From assembly GCA_021014325.1 (NCBI GenBank), contig CM037466.1, forward strand, positions 15,712,765 through 15,776,764: a stretch of DNA of 64,000 nt, given 5' to 3'. The translations under genes were made by a program, and so were the position numbers. The stretch is from Plazaster borealis. Its lineage: Eukaryota; Echinodermata; Asteroidea; Forcipulatida; Labidiasteridae. A model generated the notes under the pieces. That model worked only from the letters and a program-made list of their open reading frames with translations, did no database searches and had not been told where the DNA came from. Position 1 is the first letter of the stretch. The number at the start of each line of letters is the position of its first letter. This document shows positions 12,501 through 24,500 of the stretch, in pieces.

Positions 12501-15500
12501 GCTTGACTGCTGGACAGTGGACTTCTAGATACAGCGTGTTGTGAATACTGTGGAGAATATGAAGAAAGGCATTGATGGATGGATCTTACTCATAAGAGTG
12601 TGTATAGTTAAACAGGTATGATACATCAATGGCATCAGGTTGGTTCAGTGGTTTCCTGAAATGCCTTTCACCTCTGTGGACCCTGGTTGAATCCCACGGC
12701 AGACTACAGCCTTGCATGTGGATTGGGTTTCCAGTCCCTACCTAATTGCAATTTATTTTTTTATTTTGTCACAAAAATCATCAAGAGAAAACCATAGAGA
12801 ATGTTCCAGATTCTACAGTAGGGCTTTTAAAACCAAGATAAACAGAAAGTAGAAAACATTCCGAAGACCTTGTTTCACTTCAGCGTGCTTTGGCCAAACA
12901 TCCAACAAATTGGGTCCAGAATGCCCCAGTTTTGAACCCTGTAAGATGAGACTAAAATACGACTCACTCATAAGGGAGTGTTCCAGGGTCACCAGGTTGA
13001 CCTGAAGCCACGTAGCATGGGATAGAGTAGCTGCTAAACCGTCCAGCAAACTGGCGCAGGAGAGACGTCTTACCAGAGGAATACTCATCAGAGCTGGGTA
13101 AAAAAGTTAAGAGATTTCAGTCAAATATTAGTGTCTCCGATCTGGTTCCTCCTGAGAGTTGTGGTTCGTTTTCATGAAGTGAATCTTAAAAACAAGTTTC
13201 CTCAATTACAATGCTGATTTATTTGTTGGTTAACATTTCACTGACAATTAAGATTGATAGAATATATTTAAACTCACCCAACCTGGATGTCTTCTACCTT
13301 AGGTGGGACAACTTGCTGAAGGGTAGGGCTTCCTTTGGACTTCCCTGTCGGTGATTTCACATTCCTCTTTACGGCTTTCTTCCCTTTCTGGAATTATTCC
13401 AAACATGGAAAGTAAATACATGTGGAGTTTGTACGGAATCGAGGCAAAGTTTCCCTAAATGTTTATTCTTTGCAGGAAAGCAGTTTGATGTTAAAAATTT
13501 GTAATATTGTACTTCACAAATGTGAATGACTACTAGTTTTATATCGGACAGTAAAAGTTAAAGAATAAATGGCTCCAACTAAACTAATCTTGCCTACCTT
13601 TGCTTCTTCTTCTTCTGCCAAGCCCTCCAGAACGCTCTTCTTAGCAGCCAGTTGTGCTTGTTCAAACTCGTATTTGGCTTTGGCCTCCATGGTCTTCGTT
13701 ATCAGTCTTACTGCCTCCTCCTTAATGTCTGAAACACTCAACTGTGGACAGAACTTGACGGACACTTTAGCTTTCTGTTGGTTGATGGAAACAATTAATG
13801 TTTTAATTTCATAAAACCTCAATTTAGAGATGTCTTGTCAAAACTGTTGAGAAGGAAACATTGCATGCTGCTGTAAATGTCAGGAAAGCGAATGCCGTCA
13901 TGGAAGACTGTTTAATGCAGGTTTGAATTCTCACCTTTCCTGGAGTCACAACACCTACTGCCGGGGACACAGCCAGTGGCACGCCCTCTGGTATGACAAA
14001 CTCAAACGCCGTGGGTCCAACAGGAGCAATCTCCCCCTTGCCAATGCGTGGTACGGGATGGGTAAATTCATTAGCATTGGTGTGGGAGTTGATGACACTC
14101 AGGGAGGTGATTGAAGAGTCCTCCATGGCTGTAGCTGCAAAGTGAATGGTAGAGTGGGAGAGCTCTAGAGGAGGGTGGACAGCTACCGCCTTGCAGGAAA
14201 TCTTGAAGTCCCTGGAAGATTGGGATGGGGGGAGAAAATGATAGATTTGTAAATGCACTTATAGGTCATTCTATGTAAAGCAATTCACTGATCTGGGAAG
14301 TCTGGTTTGCTGAATTCTGTCGACAGATTGAAAATTATACCATTTTGGTTTTAACCTGACTCCAAAGCATTGTACACACAGTGCTGTCCCGAGTTCCGAG
14401 GAAAACTCCACAGGCTTACTACATGAGTGAGATTCGAACCCACGACCCCTGCATTCTAGAGCAGATGTGTTACTGCAACAATGTAATATTTGCATCTGGG
14501 ATAAAGAATCCTATTTCAGTGTAGGGTAAAAACTAAAATAATACTCTTTAGTCCCGCTGCAATTATATCTCTTAAATAAATTGAAATTTGTTTTTCATAA
14601 TTAAACATGAATTTTAAAAAATCTCACTTGATGGAAAATACATTCAGTAAACCAGAATTGTGATATCTCTGTTTGATGTGGGCTCAAAGCAATTAAGTGT
14701 TCTCTAGAGAGAAGAATTGGGTTATTTGGCCTTGTACCAATCGTATCAACAGGTGTATGGCTAGAGGTCAGAGGTCAGAGGCTATAATTACCTGTTAATT
14801 CCTGACTTGCAGGTCAGCTCAAAGCTGTAATTCTTTGCCTTCTTAGCGCTGAAGATGATGTCTAGGTCTACAGTCTCTAGAGGTAGGAGTGTCCCAAAGC
14901 CATCATTAGGTTGAACGTCAACGTACTATTCAGATAACAAAATGTAAGAGGATGATCATCGTTCACTGTCTAGGTTTATAACTACAGCAAACATTTCTAA
15001 CCAACGTGATCTGACCACAGCCATTGCTGGATTGCATTATTTTGCATTTTGAAAAAAAAAATCATCTTAAAACTCTCCCAAGACAAAATAAATTAAATTA
15101 GATTTTTAGGAAAGATTTAGCCTTCCAACTTTACGATGATAAAAAACTTCAAATATTAATCATTTCATATAAAGCTCTAGTTGATAACAAGGTTTTTCAG
15201 AAATATAAGCAACAGAATATTACTAAAATACAAGACTCACATCAGGTAGATTGACGAAACCAAACTTCTGAGACAGGATTGACCTGTTGGTTAACTTGAC
15301 CGTTGCGATAACAGATTCATGGATTGTAGCAAAGCCAAAGTCAATGAAGTTGGTGTTGAATTCCATATCTGAATTGGTGACTACAGCATGGACAGTGTAA
15401 AGCACTGGGGCAGTCTGGGAAGAAATCACAACAAATCAACATTTTGAAAAACAAAGATCAACATCGTCTGTATCCCCGTCTGCCATTCTGAGGGGTCAAA

Positions 15501-18500
15501 TCCTACAAGCACAATTTAATGAAGTTGGTAAGCATGAAATATTATGCTTAGCCGAAGTAGGATACCAGTCAAAATATCACGTTATTTACTGCATTGCAAC
15601 TGGTGCATCAACAAATCAGTTTTGTTAGATGAGTAATGAATTTAGGGCATGAAAAGTAGAATATACGAGTACCTGATCAGCAACTCTGATCTTCGGCATG
15701 ATCCTAACTGAATGGTACCAGGTGGGATTCGAACCAGGGTGTATTATATGTATTGTTTTCTTGGCTTACCTGATCAGCAACTGTGATCGTCAGCATGATC
15801 CTTACCCAATTTCATAGAGCTGCTTAAGCAGAAAATATTGCTTAACAATTTTCTGCTTAGCAGAAATGAGCAGGATACCTTTCACAAATTGTACATGTGA
15901 CATGGTATTTTGGCTGGTGACCCTGTTCTGGTAAGCTTCATTTTGTTGTGCTTAGCTACTTTTTGTGCTTAAGCAGCTCTTTGAAATTGGGCCCTGGCGG
16001 GATTCGAACCAGGGTGTATTATATGTAATTGTTTTCTTGGCTAATTACCTGATCAGCAACTCTGATCGTCATAGGAGCTTCCAAAACCCCGGTCTCTTTA
16101 TCAAAGCATGGACCAGCCTCATCAAGTAGACTGTGCCTTGGATGAGAACAACAGAAAAACAGGTTAGTTAAGAATAGGAACAAGACACACATGAACAACA
16201 AAAGTAACAGGATAATCTCCAAACCACCAAAACCTTCATCTTATAATAAATTGTAAGATCAATCTTTGTGAAATGGCACCCTGAACACCTAGAGTTTTAG
16301 ACGACTAAGATAAGATGCTCTCTTTACCTTGGTAGAAACTTAAGCTGAGCAGAGAACTGAGACTGTGCTTGTATATAAGCCGTCTTAGGAAGTAACTCCA
16401 TGTAGCTACGTAGCTCTTTACACACCTCAAACTTGATACGTAAGGCTGTGGTGGCTCGGTTATTAACAACGATAGCATCTTGGTACAACCGATCAAACAT
16501 ACAGATCTTTAGGTCTACGTTTTGGCGTTCTACCCACACAGGAACATCGATGGCTACTGCAGTTGATTTTACATGGATCTATACAGATACAAATTAAAGT
16601 AATTGTTATAATCTGAAAGCTGCATCATCCAAAAAGAATAATCTCAAAGAAAATGGTCTTGACTCCCTGCAACCCACGACAAAAGCACAATATGAACTTC
16701 AAAAAAGAGAATACGTACATGTACTTTTGTATTTATATCTTTTCATAGTGTTCCAAAAAGTAAAAAACCACAAGGGAAACAGACTGGGAAAATTTTAAAT
16801 AATTTTGGATTGAAAAAAAACCCACCAATTGACTAGAGCGGGATTTGAGCTTGTGACCTCCTGATTAACGTGCCGGCGCTCTATCAACTGAGCTATCTAG
16901 CCCTATGTAGCGGTCTCCCTTTTTTGTCAATATCTTTGTTTGCGGGTGCCAGTCAGAAGCCATGCAACCTGTAACTGCCGTGTAGCCAGGGATTACACCC
17001 AAATTTATCGCAGGTTCAAATCCTACTCTAGTCAATTTTTCTTTGTTCAACCCAAATTGTTTAAAAAAAGAATATGGCAAATCCACTAAAGTCCACAAAT
17101 AATTAAAAGATGAAAATCATTCTGTATTGATTGCACTTTTGTTGATATCTTCAATGATGATTAATCTAAACTTACAGTATTTGAGAGTGGATCTGTAAAT
17201 CGTATCTCAAAGTCCACATCCACTGCACCAGGGATCATTGGATTAAAGATAATCTCCAGCTTAATGGATGAGAAGGGTCCGATGTCTCCCCCAGTAATCT
17301 GACCAATTCGCATCCCATCCAGAACGCTCAGATCTTCAAGATCATCAGGGGCTAGAGTAAATGCTTCAGTTCCAATCGCTGTAGGAAAGATGGATTAACC
17401 ATAGTAGGCATTTATTAGGCGCTTTATTATAGTCAAGTGTCTTGCCCAAGAAGTGTCACGACCAGGAATCGAACCCACGTTCCGATGACTCAGCCATTAG
17501 AAGTTGAGTTTGATGTTCTCAACCGCTTGACCACGACATGCTAATTATGAATTCAATTTTGAATCACTAGATATTAAGAACGAATGTTTATCAAGGCATT
17601 TTTACGACTTTGTTGCCATTTCTTTTTAAAGTGTTGTAATGGAACAGATGAGGTTCAAATTTCATGGCTCTGCTTACTGCGGAAATCTGCGCTTACCGAA
17701 CCCTGTAGAAATTCTAATGGGATGTAAGCGCAGAGCCATGAAATTGGGTTCAGTATTGTTCAGGGCACCATGTGAGACCATTATAGGATAATGGGTTACC
17801 ATGATGAACGATTCAAAATAAATGAATACATAAATAAATGAGGAATCATACCATCTGTGTCATCCACAGTGATGGTCACAACCCCTGACTTCTTACTCCT
17901 TGCTGACAGTGGCTCAGTGGTTCCTTCACCAGTAGTCAGTTCTAATTCTAATATAAAGTAAAGTGGGATGAAAGTTAAGAGAAGCCAGCCAAGTTGGTTC
18001 TAAAAATATTGAGTTTTACGTGTACGTGATTCTGTTTATTCAAATACTTTGGTTTACGTCGTTTAAGGCTATAAAGATGATATCATATTGCCGGGAAAGC
18101 AAAATTTTGACATGAAATATATGAAAGTAAAATAAGTAGTGCGAGATTAATTAATGGAATTAATCAGCAACTTAATACCTGGTATTGTCAGCCCCTCGGT
18201 CTTAGGTTCTATAATTCCTGCTTGATCTTTTGTCTCCTCAACCGTGACATCGACTTCCTTTACTGTATCAGGGCGGATGCTCATATCAGCAGATGTCTAA
18301 TCAAAGGAATAAAAAAACTATCAATTATTAATTTGTAAATGATTTTTGTTTGCCCTTTTTGCCATATAACAATGGTAGGCTAACAGCAGGATAAACAAGT
18401 ACTTTATGCGATACCAGAGGGTATAAAGTTGTAGTTTGCAATCACTTCTAAAATCTAATCTTTAATCCTGACGCTGATAATCTTCTGACCAGGAAACAGT

Positions 18501-21500
18501 TAATTTTCATCAAATTTCACAAGTCTGTGGTAACAGTTTACAGTATCCCCAATGCAAATTCAACATCTATTAAAAACCCTCTACATCCAAATGTTTGAAT
18601 TCAGTAAATTTCTACTTTTTAAGTTTAAATTTGGAACAGGAATTTTTTTTAAAAGATTTTTCCAGTCTAAGACAATGTCTGAATCAAGTGACTTTGGCTA
18701 TGGCTATGGCTATGACCATTGACTGCTGTAGCAACATTGAAGCCTATCCTTTTCAGCAGTCCAGCCATAGCCATAGCTGAAGCCACTCATTCGGACACAG
18801 CCTAGGGTTACATCAACGCCCAAATGTTTACATTCCGATCCAATGTACATCTTCTTTTTACAGTTAGATTTGGAAAGCCGTAGAAGAAGAACTTACCAAT
18901 CGTCCCAGGGAAGTACCGGCTGATGTTAGAGTGTGTTGTTTCATTCCTGCAATCAATCGATTAACATCAACAGAAATACAGCATTAATAATTATAATATA
19001 ATGTATAATAAAAAAATTATATATAGTCTTATATAGCGCACATATCTACCAATAAGGTACTCAAGGTGCTTGAACAAACAGGTTTTTGATTTTTTTAATA
19101 ATGAGACCATTTTATGTAGCACTTTATAAGGTTTTACAAGGCGCTGCGGCACATTCAGCAGCCATTTCCTAGAAACACCGGTGCAAACCCTCTTAGCAAT
19201 AAGTGGGTTATTTTACATGCATTACACAACACACGGGACCTTTAGAAGGATAAAGCATTAATGGATAAGTGTCTTGCTTAAGGACACAAGTGTCAAGGCC
19301 AGGACTCGAACCTACACTCTGCTGATCAGAAACACCAGAGCTTGAGTCAGGTGCTCTTAACCACTCGGCCACAACACGCCGACCTTGTCAAGTACAGCAA
19401 TTCAACTTCTGCTCGAGGATGGGCGGGCACAAAACTGCAGAAAAGGTTCTTCAAAAACTGCCTTCAAAATATCCAAGGTCTTACAGGCTTGACTAACTTG
19501 AAGAGAGAGAATGACGAGTGAGACAGGTGTTACTGATTTCCTCACCTGTAATCTTGATGAATTCAAATTGCGTCCCTTTAGCGCCCTCGTTGGTGAGCGT
19601 AATGGTCTTTTTCAGCGTCTCTCCAATGACTTGAGTTCCGAAATCAACATGCCCAGTGTCTACAGATAACTATAAATATAAAAACAAAATCAGAAACTGC
19701 TACATCTACAAGTGCCTTCAAGAGTAGGGTCTGTCATGAAGGTTTTAGTAGTCTTTAGTATCATAGAATTACCATCTTTGTCATGTTACCTAGCTTCAAT
19801 AACAATAATGAATACCGATTCTAGGGTGCCTGACTACTTTCCCTTTCAGCATCATTTTGGTTGTGTTCATTAGAATGGAGGAGTCAATTCATCTCACTCC
19901 ACTTGTTTTACTGCAAGGTGAAACTTTATTCCTGGAAAACTTACATCACATTTCTTTGTGGAGCACGTCACAGGAACATTGAAGGGGCCGGTTTGAGTCA
20001 AGAACTTAACTTCACCGTCAAGATCTTCATTGATCTAAAAATAAAAATATTATCATTTCATCTTATGAATGAAAGATATAATACTTCAAAATAAAGTAAA
20101 CTTACTATCACAAATTATACACTTGCCTTTATTTACTTAATTATTTCATTTCATGGTTTTAAAAGAAGGGAGAAAAGGAAGAGCTTTCTAAAACAACTCA
20201 GTATTAAAATGAACAAAATAAATGAAATCTACAAATAAAGGCATTGACAAATTGATAATACAATTTAAGTAAGAAAACAAAAACCCATGATGATGTTTGT
20301 AAACAAAGAAATTAATTAAAAAGCCAATGAATAAACAAAATCTACAAGTATAAATTGTTGTTGTTTATCATGAGTGATTAAAATGCTTACCATTGGTTTA
20401 AATGTTACCATCATCTCACAGCTCATACCAGCAGACATCTGACCGGGAGGATCAAATCTGATCAAACCAAAATCAATGTGTCAGGTTTTACACCTGGGCC
20501 CAATTTCATAGAGCTGCTTAAACATAAAAATAAGCTAAGCAAAACAAAATTATGCTAACCAGAATAAGGATACAAGCCGAAATACCATGTCACATGTACA
20601 CTTTGTGACTGGTATCCTGCTCATTATTGCTAAGCAGGGATTTTTTAAGCAGTGTTTTCTGCTTAAACAGCTCTATGAAATTGGGCCTCGATGTTATACA
20701 TATTGTAGACAAACTTGACATCCACTCAAACTTCAGACAAAACATACGTTCTTAATCTACATCATTCTTAGCATCTTGTAAATCTAGATTAACAGAACCT
20801 TTTATAAATTGCAACACAGTTCATCTGTCTTTACAAATCCTTGTGCGCATCCACAAAACCACATGCACAAAGGGTTCACAGGACTAAGTGTATGTTTTAA
20901 ATGGCACAAGATATGACTGTTTTAACTGAGTTAAGATCTTATTGATTTAACTGTCTAGAGGACTACCCCTTTCTCTTTGATACTTACTGCAAGTCAATAA
21001 AATCCTTGAGGTGTTCAGAGAGATCAACAAGCTTGATGAAGTTAACGCTGTAGGAGACGTTGGTTAGGATCACTTTCTTCTTGTACGACTTTCCCACATC
21101 GAAATCCTGTCAAGACATGACTCTTATTGTTATATGAGCAGTGACAGCAACACCTGGACCCAATTTCATGGCTCTGCTTACCGTAAAGCAAAGAATCGGC
21201 ACTTACGGAAGCAGGGAATTCCGCGCTTACGTTAATCACATAGATGGGAATTTTTGCTTGAGCGCGTGCGTACTCCATGTTATTAGGCATTCTTTGCTTG
21301 CACAGCTATAGCGCAGAAATTCTGCATTTGCACAGTAAGCAGAGAATGGTGATCGTAAGCGCAGAATTCAGCAGAGCCATGAAATTGGACCCTGGTGGAG
21401 GTTAGCATAGTGGGGCTTCTCCTTACTGTAAGCTATGGCTCAACAGTCAAGTGAAATGTTATCAAGTTCTCCTGTTTAAAATGTTATAAGTTTGAATCCT

Positions 21501-24500
21501 GGCCTGGGTGACCCGGGAACAAGGGGAGGGGTTCGTTTGACTTGCCTTGAAATGAATGACATCTGGCTTGCTGTAGAAGGGGCATCCTTTGAACTCTTTG
21601 CCAGCAGCGACCTGCTTCCTAACGATGCCTGCTCGGTGTTTGTCTAAGGCCACTGTCATCATGTCCCTCTCCATCTTACTAGGGTACTTGAGATTGTAGG
21701 TCCCATCATCTTCCTTTGGTACCTGGTGTTAAGAACAGAGTAATGGCAGCAGGTCAATTGAAAGGTCAGGTGGGATATGAACCTATAACCAGTGGGATTA
21801 TTGTGAAAGGGCTGTACTAGCAATTCTTTTAGGTAATCACAGGTAGCTTAACCCTCTATACCAAAATGCCCATAAACGCAAACAGCCACAAGTTTTATCT
21901 ACTTCCACCCAACCAAAAGGTGTATTATGATGACAATACAAAAATTACTGGTCCCAAAAACAATTAACCACCAATCTCTGCAATGTCTCTGTACTACTCA
22001 CTTAACTAACCAGAATTGTAAATTTGAAATTACATTTGGGTGTTTTAGACCCAATTCATTATGTAACAAAGCAAAAGTTAGCTCCGCAAGAATGGGTTAC
22101 CAGCCAAAATACCGGTACCATGTATCTTGTGTAGTTTCTGACTGGTTCCCTGCTATCTTAAGCTTAGCAACTCCATGCCATTGCAACCGGTCCTCACCTT
22201 GTATGCCTTGTGCTGTTGGTTCCACAACCCTTCAAACTCTGGCTTAGCAAGTTCATCTTTCCTATCCTCACTGTCACTTCCTCCTCGTTCATCTCGACTC
22301 GTCGCTCCGTATGGACTAAAACCATCATCATCATCTGAGGAGATGTCAGCTCCAATGATCTTGGCCGAGTTGAGCTTCTAAGTAGGAGGAAAAATCAAGA
22401 GTAAAAGTTTATTGTATTTTCATTCTCTGTTTAAACAACTATGATGACTGCATACATGAAAAGAATCAATCCTCATTCCCCGTCAGGAAATAGAGAATGA
22501 TGTAGAAGGAAATACAGAATGATGTAGAAGGAAATACAGAATGATGTAGAAGGAATTAGAGAATGATGTAGAAGGAAATACAGAGTGATGTAGAGAATCA
22601 ATTAATTGCTCCGATACAACCCTCGAGGAATTAACTTAATTTCTTCAAGACTGGCGCCTTTGAAAGTTTTACAGGAAAGTGTGTCTTACAAATGTTCAGA
22701 ACTTTTAAAAGCTTTTCAAAACTTGGAGTTACTTTATTTTGGACATCTCGTTTGTGATAAAATATTGATGATGCTTTCATTTCTATAATTGAATATTTTG
22801 ACCGTTTGTCAGTTTTGTCAACTTACTGGTACAGCTGCTTCTTCTATATCAGCGCTATACTCCATGGAGGATGATCCGCTATACTCCCTGATGATTCTTG
22901 CTTTACGCTTCGGTCTTGTCACTCGTTTGGCTCGATCACGTTTACCATCAGGCCAGAGTTGGGGGTACATGGCTTGCCGTTTCTTCATCTGACGTTCCTC
23001 ACGTAGAAGGTGTGACAGGAGCTCAGCTTGTCGCTCTTTCTGGTTTGCCTCATGTTGTCTGTAGCAGAAAGAAAAGCAAACATTCATTTCTGATCAAATT
23101 TAAATGTCTCTGTCTTGATGTTTCTCCTTCTTCACTTCTAATACTTACTGTTTTGTTTGTGAACATTGAAGCATGATAAAGATTGTGGTAGCACTATAAC
23201 AAGTATAATATTTACTGTTTTGTTTGTGAAGATGGGACATGATAAAGCTAGTGGTAGCACTAAAACAAGTCTACTACTTACTGTTTCTCCTGCTCAAACT
23301 GCTGCAGTCTCTGTTGTCTTAACATCACCTCCTCAGCATTCTCTCCAGCTTCTGCTAAAGCAGCTCTGTCTTGATCCAGAGCCTCTCGTTCCTGACGGGC
23401 CAGGTAGCGGCTCCTGGCCTGTAGTGCTCTCAGATTCTCCTGGTGGTCAAGTAGGAATAGCAAATCAAGAAGGAAGACGAATGTTTACATCATTGGGTCT
23501 TTTTAGAACCACCACAAATTGTTATTACACAATCTTCGTAGAAGCAGTTTGTGATGCCCCATGCCAAAATCAGACAGTTCTAGTTCTATAGTAAAATGGC
23601 ATTACAAGTGAAGACAATGAAACATCAGTCTTGATATCAATGTGATGTGATGTCTTATACCTTCTATATGCTGAGAAATACTTTCCTTATAGGCCCTAAT
23701 TAGGTGTTATTTGAAAGCTCTTCTTCTCATCTATTTGATGAGTAAATAAACCCAGTTTGGAGTTTTGGAAGGAAGTGCCTGGATGTAGTATGAAATGTCC
23801 CATTGACCCAAACCTTGTTTGAGGAGACATTCATACCCTGTTTGAGGAGACATTCATACCCTGTTTGAGGAGACATTCGTACCCCGTTTGAGGAGACATT
23901 CATACCCTGTTTGAGGAGACATTCATACCCTGTTTGAGGAGACATTCATACCCTGTTTGAGGCGACATTCGTACCCTGTTTGAGGAGACATTCATACCCT
24001 GTTTGAGGAGACATTCATACCCTGTTTGAGGAGACATTCATACCCTGTTTAAGGAGACATTCATACCCTGTTTGAGGAGACATCCATACCCTGTTTGAGG
24101 TGACATTCATACCCTGTTTGAGGAGACATTTATACCCTGTTTGAGGGGACATTCATACCCTGTTTGAGGGGACATTCATACCCTGTTTGAGGGGACATTC
24201 ATACCCTGTTTGAGGAGACATTCGTACCCTGTTTAAGGAGACATTCATACCCTGTTTGAGGAGACATTCATACCCTGTTTGAGGAGACATTCATATTCTG
24301 TTTGAGGAGACATTCATACCCTGTTTGAGGAGACATTCATACCCTGTTTGAGGGGACATTCGTACCCCGTTTGAGGAGACATTCATACCCTGTTTGAGGA
24401 GACATTCATACCCTGTTTGAGGGGACATTCATACCCTGTTTGAGGAGACATTCATATTCTGTTTGAGGAGACATTCTTACCCTGTTTGAGGAGACATCAG

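Noticed and set aside
13040..13093. SSGKTS in CFAP74 exon 26 as an ATP-binding P-loop
   Set aside because: The glycine spacing does not fit GxxxxGK[ST] and no Walker B follows; it lies in the ASH-rich part.
23821..24487. CRISPR-like array
   Set aside because: Units abut without unique spacers and all are 23 bp; this is a minisatellite in a eukaryotic intron.
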